Shown here: piece after piece, positions 9,086 to 18,886 of the stretch
How the letters are laid out: each line of letters begins with the position of its first letter
Numbering within the stretch: the stretch's first letter is position 1
Source of the DNA: Venturia oleaginea
Lineage: Eukaryota > Ascomycota > Dothideomycetes > Venturiales > Venturiaceae
Direction: 5' to 3'
Assembly (NCBI GenBank): GCA_013176395.1
Contig: JABMLP010000012.1
Span: 248,001-312,000 of the forward strand
Length of the DNA: 64,000 nt
The notes under the pieces: model-generated
Databases searched by the model: none
The model's input: only the letters and a program-made list of their open reading frames with translations
What the model was told of the DNA's origin: nothing
Program-made: the position numbers and the translations under genes

Positions 9086-9843
9086 TCTAGCTTCATTTGC
9101 TACCTTCCAAGATGAACCTTCTGACACTAAAGCCTCTTCTACCGGCCCACGGGTTCCTCGCACACCAAAGGAATGTCTCTGCGGAGAAGTCCACTTTTGG
9201 AGTGACTGTGACCACATTGTGGAATGTATTCGCCCTCCCTACTGGGTTGAAAATCCGGCAAAGAAAAGTAAGATTGATGGAGCCATCAAAAAGAACAAGA
9301 AGTTGGTAGGCATCATCAAGACAGTGAATGAGAAAGCAGTTAAGAGACTCAAAAACGATGCCTCATTACCATCGACTGCGGCACCAGAGCATATCATGGC
9401 AAACGCTACGTCTATCCACATCCCTCCCACTGAAGAAGTTGCTGATGTTGAGCCAGTTCATATCAATGCATACTACTCTTCAGTGGTAGAAGCCCTGGGT
9501 AACCCTATTGTCGCCGCATTCTCGTCTCAAATCACCATCCATTCCAATATCTGGTATCTTGATTCAGCTTCCTCTCATCACGTCACCAACAGCCTTTGTT
9601 GAAGTATGAAAGTTGAGTAACAAGTGTATTGAGGGTGAGATCCGGAGGATCTCAGCTATATAGTAATACACTAAGCCCAATTGGGCAGTAAACAAACTCC
9701 AGTGACAGAGAGTAGCCACGCTGGCGCAGGTGGAGGCAATAGCATGAGGATACTCCTTCCAACAGCCTTCAGTATTACACGACCGAATCCAGCATGCCAA
9801 TAAGATCGACTATCACCTCCGGCACTGGTCTTTCTCACGTTGT
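9086..9843 (+). pseudogene. Copia-3 gag-protease fragment, split by a solo LTR
   Basis: Outside the nested LTR, a plus-strand frame reads FATFQDEPSD, a degenerate Cys-His knuckle (ECLCGEVHFWSDCD near 9171), a lysine-rich linker, and a Copia protease core (WYLDSASSHHVTNS near 9553). If the solo LTR (9597-9764) and one GCCTT copy are removed, the frame continues without a stop (NSLQYYTTESS) to the Gypsy-B LTR at 9845. It is cut at both ends by Gypsy LTRs, so only about 590 bp of this third Copia family remain. It differs in sequence from Copia-1 and Copia-2. Confidence 0.8.
9597..9764 (-). repeat. Solo Copia-1 LTR with 5-bp target duplication
   Basis: It is identical in sequence to the Copia-1 5' LTR (168 bp). 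It is flanked by GCCTT on both sides (9592-9596 and 9765-9769), the 5-bp target-site duplication of an LTR element. Internal sequence is gone, which indicates LTR-LTR recombination after insertion into Copia-3. Confidence 0.93.
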
Positions 9844-9844
9844 A

Positions 9845-10020
9845 TATTACGGGACGGTAGCTGGAAAGACGCAGCATACTCGTAGCCAAAGATTGTTTAG
9901 ATTCAGTTAAGGAGTGAAGGTATCTACAAACAGAGAACCTCAATGAGGTTCTTTCTCTATACTAGGCTCAATCAGGCTTAGGCTCTTAGCCTATACCAAC
10001 CATGGGCCATGCCCATAACA
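9845..10020 (-). repeat. Gypsy-B 3' LTR
   Basis: Reverse complement of the 176-bp Gypsy LTR, ending (minus sense) CCCGTAATA at 9845. It includes the AACTGAATCTA self-primer sequence. The flank at 9841-9844 belongs to Copia-3. Confidence 0.92.
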
Positions 10021-10032
10021 TTACCCCCCTCC

Positions 10033-13000
10033 TTACCGGGTGTGCAGGACTAAAGAGGGTGTGGTAGGTGGGATAATCAAACAGACAAACGCCATACATC
10101 GCTTCTGCCAGCTTGTAGCAGATTCGAAGGCGCTGGCCACCGCTACTCGGTTTCTTCGGGCCCCTGTTTGAGCTCCTATATCTTCGCCGACACCGTCGCC
10201 CTTGCCATACTCTGCCTCGAAGCGGTCTAAGTCCTCGACTTCTGTAAATAATGAACGTGGCTGCCAATCGGGATCTGCATAGCCTTTCCATTTGATTAAT
10301 AACTGACGAACCCAGCCTCGCCCAACCCGTTTCTTCTCTGCGCGAAGTATACGTTCTACTTCAAACTCAGCCTCTGTTTCTTCGGTTTGAGGCACTAATG
10401 GTGGCGGCTGGGTATCATCGGATTCTTGTGAGGGCAGTGTGTCGGTTGCGGCTCGGCGGAGTAGGTCAACGTGGAAACGGTTATGGATACCACTTGGCAG
10501 GTCAGCCAGCTCGTATACCATCGGGGAGATCTGGTTCTCGACAGTGTATTTGGCTTGCGTCCACGCCAGTTTCTTTGATAGCTGCGGAGTATTGATATTC
10601 CTAAGGTTCAACCAGACTTTGTCGTCCTTTTTTAACGTTTCGGCAGCTTGACGTGACCTGTTGGCGTCGTTCTCCATCTTCTGCTGGGACCAGGCCATCG
10701 CTGCCTGTGCATACTCTTGTGCCTCTTCTATTCGTTGCACAAAGGTCTCGGCATCGGCTGTTGGTGAGTTACTGGGTGAGATTCGTTGTACTTTCTGGAT
10801 TGGTTCCGCATGGTAGCCGTGGGTTAGATAGAATGGACTCATCCCTGTGACTGAAGAGTCACGATTGTTCAGTGCTAACATAGCCGTAGGTAGTAGCGTT
10901 GGCCAGTCTAGTTGGGAGTATGCGATGAAGGCGCGGAGATAGCGTAGAACTTCCTGGTTCATACGCTCGGTCGCGCCATCGGTCTGTGGATGAAAGGCTG
11001 TAGAGAGTCTCTGCTCAATCTTTGTAAGTTCGCAAAGCTTCCTCCAAAAACGACCTGTCCAATTGCTGCCTCTGTCCGACGTCAATGCCATGGGAAATCC
11101 GTGGTAGCGATAGTGGCATTGTAAGAACCTTTTCGCGCACTCTTTGGCGCTCATTGTAGTCATAGCCTCCAACGTAACACTTTTGAGGAGGACGATCTGT
11201 GATAACCATGAGGTATTTTGGGCCGTTTTCCTCCGCGGGCAAATCAGTCATGAAATCGATTGATAGCTCGCTGTGGAAGCGGGCCGGGATTGGAAGTGGT
11301 TTCAGAAGACCTCGCTTCTTATCACGCCATATTCCCGTTCTCCCACATACGTCGCAATTACGTACAAACTGCCGGACTGTCTTGTATTGTTGGGGCCAAA
11401 AGAAACTTCTGGATAGAATCGCAAGCGTGCTATCTCTCCCTGGGTGTCCAGTAACATGGGAATCGTGAGTTTGTTGGACCAGCGTTGTTCGCAGCGGTTC
11501 CCAATCTGGTACCCATAGGATCCCTCTTCTCGTGACCGCGCCGTGGTCGTCTACTTCGCATTCGGGTAGCTGTACCGACAACTTGAGCTCTGGAGGAAAG
11601 GAACGTTCGCCAGTAACTATAGCCGTATGAATAGCTTCGTAGGATTGGTCCTCTGCTATTGCGCGATCCCAGAGAAGTTGTAACTCTGGTTTCTCGAAAA
11701 GATCGCATCCTTTTGCAACTGACCGCTTTTGACCGTACCTAGTAGTGAACCGGTGTTGACCGTTTTCGGCAGTCAGCTGGTGTCGACCGTCCAGTCCAGT
11801 ATTTTGCTGGGGCTCCCGTATAACGTCCCATGTACTATTGGATGTATTCGGTGTATTGACTGGGCAGATAAAGGCTTGTATTGCGATTGTTTCGGTCGTC
11901 CTCTCGGAAAGAGGAGGAAGCCATTCGTCCTTGATCAACTGGGCCACTCGCCCTTGTAGTCTCTCGTCGTTCTTGTCATGTGGCATATCTTGATGTCTTC
12001 TTGATAGTGCGTCTGGTCTTTGCGCTAGTTTTCCGGCGCGAAATTCCAGCTGGAATTGGTACTCAGATAGAATTAGCGACCATCTTGCTTGTCTCTCTGA
12101 CAAACGCTGCGCTGTCATAAAGTAGCGGAGATTCTTGTGATCGGTAAGGACTTTGAAAGGTGCTGCAACACTGCGTAGTTCTCCTCTCCAGTGTTCAATG
12201 GACTTGATTACTGCCAGTAATTCTTTATCGTGGATCTCGTAGTTACATTCAGCCGCAGTGAGCTTGCGGGAGAAGTATGCTACTGGTCGTAGTTTTCCTT
12301 TCATATCCTTCTGCGACAACGTGCCTCCCAGCGCGTAGCCAGAGCAGTCGCACTCGAGTACCGTATCCAGGTCTGGATTCCAGTGAGCCAGTATTGGGGC
12401 GGAGATGAATAGCTCCTTCAAGACTTGAAAGGCGTTCTCATGTTCTTTGTTCCAGACAAAAGCGACGGCCTTCCGTGTTAACTTGATTAAGGGGTCGGAG
12501 AGCTCTGAGAAGTTGTCGATGAAGTCTCGATAGAAATTTGCAAAGCCTAGGAAGGAGCGTACGCCTGTGACATTGACTGGAGCCTCCCATTCTTTAATCG
12601 CGGCAACTTTCTCTGGGTCGACTTTGATCCCTTCTCCTGCAGTGATAATGAACCCCAGATATTTGACCTCCTGAACAGCAAACTCGCACTTGCTTAAGTC
12701 TAGCCGAAGTCCAGCAGTCTTGAGCTTGGCAAGAATTTGGTTAACCTTAACCATGTGATCCAGATAGTCGCCGTCGCTCCATATCAAGACATCGTCCATG
12801 TAGGCTGAACAGCAGATATCTAGGGATTCCCGTAGGACTCCGTTGATGTATCGTTGAAAGCTCGCGGGTGCGCCAGCTAGTCCGAAGGGGGTAACTAGCC
12901 ATTCGAATAGTCCAAATCGAGTGCGAAAAGCCGTTTTCCACTCATCGCCGTGCTTGATGCGGAGCCGATGAAATGCCGCTCTGACGTCAAGTTTGGTGTA

Positions 13001-14155
13001 CCAACGCGCTGTTGCTAGATTTCGTAGGGTTTCTCGGATTAGTGGCAATGGGTAGCGGTCCGATCGAGTGATTCGATTCAGTGCCCGATAGTCTACACAC
13101 ATCCGAATGCCTCCACCTGGTTTCCTTACAAATAAGACTGGGGCTGCCGCTGGTGAGTTGCTGGCGCGTATCCAGCCCTTGTCCATATAGTCCGAAAGTG
13201 TTTTTCGTAGGACTAATAGCTCTTCCCTCGACATGCCGTATAATGGGCCCCAAGGAACTTCTGCCTCGCGACCTTGTTCATCTCGTATCAATTCGATAAC
13301 GTGATCGCGACCCTCTTGATGGGGCGCGATCTCTCCGTCTTCGTCGTCGAGAAAGGCATCAGCATGCTCTGCTATTTCTTCTGGTATCTCTTGTCGGATT
13401 TCTTCCTCAGTCTTTCTCTGTTTTCTTTCTGCTAACTTGCTTAGGGCCTTGTTGATATCCGACATCGAGATAGCCAGCACTTGTGTACCATCCGGTCCAT
13501 CTCTTCTCAACCGTCGCTGGGCCCTTCCAACAATAGCTGCAAATACAGATCCTGACACTAGACAAGCCACCCGCACGTGAGCGAGCCGGTCTCGCGCTTT
13601 GGTGTTCTGTTCTAGCCACCCCTTTTCTCTTACCGTGATGCGCTGGGATCCTTGACCAATAAGCAGCTTTCTCTTAGCTGCTATATATCGCACCCAGTTT
13701 CTCTCTGCCCATGCCTTGCCTAGGATAATAGGGAAGCTCAATCCTTTCACTATATACCCATAGACTCGCTCTGCTCGACCATCAATGTCGATCGTAGCGT
13801 AGGTCATGTGCGTAATACGGAGGTCTTCTCCGTTCTCGTGGCTCTCTTTAGCCAGTGCCAATTGTTTGGTGTCAATTGGGATGCGCGGTAGACGATGTGT
13901 TTGGACACTCTTCTCGCTGAAAGCAGCATAAGGGAGGCAGCCGTTATCAAAGAAGGATTCGGTGAAAGAAGTTCCGTTGATCAAGGTATCTATCAAGAAG
14001 GGTGTACTTTCCATCCTATCCTTTGCTGCTTTGATTTCTCTTATGCCTGGTAGCTTTGTAATGTCTTCGCCATGTACATCTACTTCAAACCCTCGTGCGC
14101 GACGATGCACAGGGGTAGCTAGTTTTCCGACTCTGATGAGGCTTCCTGTAGAGAG
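10033..14155 (-). pseudogene. Gypsy-B pol, frameshifted in integrase
   Basis: Same domain order as Gypsy-A Pol. One extra base (a C in the coding strand) at about 11188-11192, between the VITDR motif and the second integrase Asp, moves the frame. The first part ends early at 11015, and the rest (SDRGSNWTG to the chromodomain) continues in another frame from about 11172 to 10033. This separates integrase catalytic residues and the chromodomain from the RT part. It also carries one copy of the seven-residue DGRHQLT unit where Gypsy-A has two. Confidence 0.9.
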
Positions 14156-15206
14156 TCATCGGTATGCTGTGTGATTACCGCAGTGACCTGAGTCTTTGGA
14201 CGTGTTGCTGGTCGGAATTCGCATACGTTCGGGTGGTGCTTGGGCTTCTTACAGCGCCCGCATTTGCCCGCTTGTATAAGTGCCAAGAACTCTGTTTGGG
14301 ATCGCCATTTCGCTCTAGGTCGTCGGTCCTTCTTCGCATCCTTTCCGAGTGTATCGACCCGAGCTATCAGTGCTGCGATCTGCGCTGAAAGGGCGTTGAT
14401 GCCAGTCATTTCGACATCGCCTTCTGCGTCACGACTGACTGTTTGGGGTGATTGTGGCCTCCCTCGAGTCGTTGGCGTCTCCTTATCCGTACTTGGATAG
14501 CGGCGTTGGTGGAATAGAGCCTCTGTCTTCGTCGCGAAGTACTGTACATCTTTTACGTAAGTGTCGTAGTCGTCCCTGGACAATCGCACTGATTTCAAGG
14601 TCTGTTGGAGGGAGTAGTTGAGCGCGTTGTTCATGATAGTGATCTTTGAGGCTCTTTGCGGCGCTAGGGATCTAGCTTGCGATGTCAGTTGTTCGAACTG
14701 CTGGCGGAAGTCTTCGAACGGTTGTCTGCTGCCTTGGCTAATCTTGTTCAGCTCGTCGAGAGCTTTAGCTTCCGCTTCATGATCTAAGAACTTGTCGTCC
14801 ATATGCTTGATAAAGGACTCGGGTTCGTAGTTGTCATGTTGCTCTCCATTGCTTAGCCATTGGATGACGCGTTGTTGTTTCTCTGTCGGAAGCCCGTTGA
14901 AGATGTTCGCGCATATTCCTTGATTGCTTCCAAGCTTCCCATTTTCAACAGTGATTTTTGTCTTGATCTGCCATCTGAACAGCGTGTAGTTGTCTCTTTT
15001 CCCGTCCCATTTAGGCCATGCAATAGCTTTTGCACCGGTGTTCCCATCAACACTGACTGCGGTCAGAGCTGCCACCAATTGTTGTACGGTGTCAGGCGAA
15101 TTTGCTCGAGCCATTGAGAGTTTGTCGATTCCTTGCGTAATGCTCGCGATTGGGTCGTCGTCGGTAGTAGGGGTGTAGGTTGTAGGAGTCGATAGGGTAC
15201 TGTTGC
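14119..15206 (-). pseudogene. Gypsy-B gag, start codon lost
   Basis: The frame matches Gypsy-A Gag from its third or fourth residue (SNSTLSTP) to the same stop at 14119, but the ATG, PBS and LTR are absent because the element is cut at 15206. The first internal Met is at 15114. The Gag body and the Cys/His tail are intact. Confidence 0.85.
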
Positions 15207-15374
15207 TGTTGAAGTATGAAAGTTGAGTAACAAGTGTATTGAGGGTGAGATCCGGAGGATCTCAGCTATATAGTAATACACTAAGCCCAATTGGGCAGTA
15301 AACAAACTCCAGTGACAGAGAGTAGCCACGCTGGCGCAGGTGGAGGCAATAGCATGAGGATACTCCTTCCAACA
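15207..15374 (-). repeat. Copia-1 LTR (3' LTR of the inverted left arm)
   Basis: A full 168-bp Copia-1 LTR in minus sense. Upstream in that sense (15375-15693) is the Copia-1 RNase H tail, so this is a 3' LTR. It abuts GCAAC of Gypsy-B gag. Confidence 0.9.
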
Positions 15375-15693
15375 GTCCCCCGAATCCGAACGATGTTCCT
15401 CCCATCAGTGCCAGTCCCCCCATTCATGGCGCAGTAGTTGCACAAATACGGCCTCGGAGGTTATCCAGGAGGGGTCGTGGTAGTGATTTAGTACCAATGT
15501 CGGCGAGGTTGTCAGCGGAGCAGACATGCTCGATGGCGTAGTCACCCAGGATGAATCGCTCCCGGACGAAGTGGTAGTGAACGTTGATATGTTTAGAACG
15601 ATTGCTGATCCTGTGGTCCTTGATGAGCGACAGGGCGGGCTCGTTGTCAACCATGAGCCAACAGTTGGGGTACTTGGCGTGACCCATAAGCGT
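15375..15693 (-). pseudogene. Copia RNase H C-terminus, left fold-back arm
   Basis: The minus strand encodes a Copia RNase H end: MGHAKYPNCW, VDNEPALSLIKDHRISNRS, KHINVHYHF, CSADNLADIGTKSLPRP. It stops near 15405-15424, just upstream of the 3' LTR. Homology to the plus-strand copy starts at about 15693 and covers only the last part of the domain. Confidence 0.85.
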
Positions 15694-16204
15694 CTGATCG
15701 CTCTGCAGCGCGGACCGCGTCCATTCCTACGCTCGTCATGTTCTCAGATGCGCCTTTCGGGTCTGACCCAGACAACTCCAAGTCCTTCTCTGGTTACCTC
15801 ATGAAGGTCGGTGGATCGACAGTCTCATGGTCTTCAAAGCGTCAGTCATGCGTGGCAAGGAGCACTTGTGAAGCCGAGTACATGGCATCATCCCACGCCG
15901 CCAGCCACCTCGTGTGGTCGCGCCAGGCCATCAAGGAGCTTATGGGTCACGCCAAGTACCCCAACTGTTGGCTCATGGTTGACAACGAGCCCGCCCTGTC
16001 GCTCATCAAGGACCACAGGATCAGCAATCGTTCTAAACATATCAACGTTCACTACCACTTCGTCCGGGAGCGATTCATCCTGGGTGACTACGCCATCGAG
16101 CATGTCTGCTCCGCTGACAACCTCGCCGACATTGGTAATAAATCACTACCACGACCCCTCCTGGATAACCTCCGAGGCCGTATTTGTGCAACTACTGCGC
16201 CATG
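15694..16204 (+). pseudogene. Copia RNase H fragment, right fold-back arm
   Basis: The plus strand encodes FSDAPFGSDPDNSKSFSGYL, STVSWSSKRQSCVARSTCEAEY and the same tail as the left arm, ending at TGA/TAG near 16204. The SKRQ..V..ST.EAEY motif is diagnostic of Ty1/Copia RNase H. One visible difference from the left arm is Asn for Thr in LADIG(N/T)KS. The N-terminal part of RNase H and all of RT are missing. Confidence 0.85.
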
Positions 16205-16254
16205 AATGGGGGGACTGGCACTGATGGGAGGAACATCGTTCGGATTCGGGGGAC

Positions 16255-16409
16255 TGTTGGAAGGAGTATCCTCATGCTATTGCATCCACCTGCGCCAGCG
16301 TGGCTACTCTCTGTCACTGGAGTTTGTTTACTGCCCAATTGGGCTTAGTGTATTACTATATAGCTGAAATCCTCCGGATCTCACCCTCAATACACTTGTT
16401 ACTTCAACA
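16255..16409 (+). repeat. Copia-1 LTR, plus sense, 13-bp deletion
   Basis: It starts TGTTGGAAGGAG and ends TTCAACA, but lacks 13 bp near its 3' end and has a few substitutions, which makes it the most diverged Copia-1 LTR here. Confidence 0.9.
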
Positions 16410-16568
16410 GCAACTGTTGACCCAAAGCGAAACGAGTCAAAGGATGCGCCAATTCAGAAGGTGATCAAGCTGATGAAGGGGCTCTGGAAGCGTAAGGAGA
16501 TGAAAGTGGAAGGAGTTGGGGTCAAAGATTCTGACCTCTCTCCAATCAAGCATTGGTCAGAATATTGA
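16410..16568 (+). pseudogene. Possible 3' remnant of an interrupted gene
   Basis: Directly after the Copia-1 LTR a plus frame reads ATVDPKRNESKDAPIQKVIK and on to KHWSEY and a TGA at 16566-16568 (about 52 codons). Its composition is protein-like (charged, amphipathic), but no family is recognised. It may be the end of a host or transposon gene cut by the insertion. Confidence 0.3.
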
Positions 16569-17177
16569 TGGTTGACTCTGGATGGATTGCAAGGCTATGG
16601 TTTCATTGGTGGTGTAACCAGCCTTGTCGGATATTTCCTTCTCTGGCTCAGTACTGTTTATTCAAGAAAGCATACATTTCCTCTAGACGTGCAACCTATG
16701 TATACCTTTGAGCTTCTTCCAATCTCGTGTTGGTGATTTGCTCATTGCAGATGGCGATCGCCAGCAAGGAGATGGTCCTGCAAAGAGATTCTCCGCAGGG
16801 GACTCGTCCGCAGGGGAATCGTTCGCAGGGGGAATCGTCCGTAGGGAAACCGGGATCATCCGCAGGGGAATGTTCCGCAAGGGAGTGGCGAGCCATCCGC
16901 AGGGGGAACCAAAGAACACTAGAAGATCATATATTCTCTTAAATGAGAAGTCACTAAAAGCTTCTTCATACAACTATCTCACCAGTAAATTACCTAACTA
17001 CAGCCCCAAACATTCAATTCATGTCGCGCTGATACAGATGTGACCGCGCTGGGTAATCTTATACCAGATAAACAAAGCTCGAAAAGAACCTCTAAGAATA
17101 CTCATTGACGGGAACATGAGTATCTATGGCGGATCAGGCAACAAGGACAATCTCAATCTATTTTCTCGTCTGTTTGA
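16569..17177. other. Non-coding stretch with a degenerate 15-bp tandem repeat
   Basis: No gene is supported. Between about 16786 and 16905 a G-rich 15-bp unit (variants of TCCGCAGGGGAATCG) recurs in tandem and gives five-residue periodicity in all frames. The rest shows no structure. Confidence 0.5.
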
Positions 17178-18473
17178 GAGTTACCAGACACTGCAGGGTC
17201 TAGCCAGTCACAGTGGACGAATTACTATAGAAATCTCCATTTCCGCTCAGCATGTATCAACCATATCGAGTTGTCTATTCCTCAGTTCGACGAGTATCAG
17301 CTACATCTCATTGCAACATTACTTGAGCCTGCCGATTTTCTGTCTTTTAGGTTATCTTGTAAACACGTCTATACGTCCACCATCTTCACCTATCGACAAA
17401 ACGTTCGGACTATCGCCACAACTCCCTCCCCAGATGGAATTGATGGTGCGATAAGATTTCTGACTTTCCCTCGCCATTGTGCAGACGCTGTTCACAGACT
17501 GGTCATTGCCGCTCCTCGGGTAAATTTAATCGACCGCCGACATTATTTGCAGGAGCCATACGCCTTTGAAGAGGAAAAAGAGATGGACATGGCATCGCTT
17601 GACGAAGCTAGCGAGATGTTTGGAGACATCGACGACCTGATCGAATGGCAAAGTGAGGGTCCTTCACGCCAGAAAACATGGAGAAAACTTTCCTCGCCTG
17701 TCCGTAGACAGGAAGCATTCATCACAAGTGGACTCCTGACGCTACGCTTGAAGGACCTTTTTAGTCTCCTGCCAAAGTGTCACAAAATTCTCATCACCCA
17801 CTATAATGAAGACACTTTGATCAAGGGTCTTCGAATAACGCCTTTCGGACTACACGCTTTACCCCCTATGTCTGAACTTCTCGCCAAATATTCTGGAAGC
17901 CGCTTGGACCAGGTCACTTTTGCTGTCACCACGGCAGCGGGTCTTTTCAGTAATATAAAAGTCCTCAACATTTCTTCATCGCCAATTATGGATGACTACA
18001 GAAAAGTGAGAGGCGTCAATTTGACGAACCTTGCTGACGCTTTGGGGCTCCTTTTGCCGGCAATCGCACTGCTCGACCAACTGGTCTCCTTACAACTGGA
18101 GCTTGGCACTACTTCAAATTGTATTGTGTGCTGGAATCGACGACATACATCCCAAGTCGGTATGAACGCGCGCAAAAGCGTATATGTTTTACGCATCATT
18201 CTTCAGCGGGCTCCAAATCTGACCACTCTTAGAGTGAACTTTGGCTATGATACGCTATGGATTGAAGAGGACCCACTTCCAGCACCGATTCCTACCATGA
18301 CCATGCTTTACCACCTTGCATTGTTCCAGATATCACTTACAGTAGCGACCACCTTCGGCTTCCGCTTTATTTTTCCCGCGCTCTTTCTGCGCACGGACAT
18401 TGCAGCCAAGCGGAGAACGCATTTTATCCGGCCCATACTGGTTAAAAAGCACCCACTACTCTTCCACTATTGA
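17178..18473 (+). CDS. F-box domain protein (5' end uncertain)
   Basis: The frame is open from 17178 and an F-box starts near 17274 (PQFDEYQLHLIATLLEPADFLSFRLSCKH as two halves). It is followed by the arrangement usual in fungal F-box proteins: an HxxR-type basic stretch, RFLTFPRHCADAVHRLVIA, and weak leucine-rich repeats. F-box proteins connect substrates to SCF ubiquitin ligases through Skp1. No ATG lies upstream in frame. Either an upstream exon exists (an ATG-started frame at 17116 overlaps in another phase) or the start is lost. The last 40 residues look unlike the family, which suggests a late frameshift. It may be a decaying gene. Confidence 0.6.
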   Translation, partial: ELPDTAGSSQSQWTNYYRNLHFRSACINHIELSIPQFDEYQLHLIATLLEPADFLSFRLSCKHVYTSTIFTYRQNVRTIATTPSPDGIDGAIRFLTFPRHCADAVHRLVIAAPRVNLIDRRHYLQEPYAFEEEKEMDMASLDEASEMFGDIDDLIEWQSEGPSRQKTWRKLSSPVRRQEAFITSGLLTLRLKDLFSLLPKCHKILITHYNEDTLIKGLRITPFGLHALPPMSELLAKYSGSRLDQVTFAVTTAAGLFSNIKVLNISSSPIMDDYRKVRGVNLTNLADALGLLLPAIALLDQLVSLQLELGTTSNCIVCWNRRHTSQVGMNARKSVYVLRIILQRAPNLTTLRVNFGYDTLWIEEDPLPAPIPTMTMLYHLALFQISLTVATTFGFRFIFPALFLRTDIAAKRRTHFIRPILVKKHPLLFHY

Positions 18474-18886
18474 CCTCACCACTGGAGCGTCTAGCGAATT
18501 CTGGGGAATCTTCGGATGGAGATGATAGCGTTTCGGCCCACCTTCATCAACACAAGCTTGCCCGCCATCTGCGCGGTAGGCGGACGTCCGAATACCAACC
18601 TCGCGCCCTCCAGATCCATTCATTTCCTCGGCCGCCTACTCTGAGAACAAGCAGTAGGCCTCCTATATCCCGTTGCTGAATAGTTATTAAGCTCCTTACA
18701 GACGATATTGACCCAGCCCTGTAACCCCCTCATGTCACAGTCATTATTAGCTTGTCCCCGCCAACGATCGTCACTTAGCGTTGAGCTTCTTGACGATACC
18801 CCGCGTATATTCCTCACTCTTATAGTGAGATCGTGCAACACTGCTGCATTCTCAACCTCTTGCCTACTTCCCTCCCACAAGGCGCT

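Larger units (their letters stand above)
9845..15206 (-). mobile_element. Gypsy-B, inverted 5'-truncated copy of Gypsy-A
   Basis: The minus strand repeats Gypsy-A from the equivalent of base 3704 to its 3' LTR end. The 5' LTR, PBS and first gag codons are missing, and sequence switches directly to a Copia-1 LTR at 15207. Relative to Gypsy-A it lacks one 21-nt repeat in pol and has one extra base near 11190. It is almost identical otherwise, so the two copies are recent. They face each other tail to tail across 759 bp. Confidence 0.92.
15207..16409. repeat. Fold-back structure of two Copia-1 3' ends
   Basis: Bases 15207-15693 and about 15938-16409 are near-perfect inverted copies (RNase H tail plus 3' LTR), with about 245 bp between them that belong to the longer right arm. 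The right LTR lacks 13 bp. The outer ends are both followed, in LTR sense, by GCAAC. Confidence 0.85.

Noticed and set aside
17116..17454. ATG-started 112-codon frame over the F-box gene 5' end
   Set aside because: It overlaps the F-box frame in another phase and encodes no known motif; at most it holds an upstream exon.
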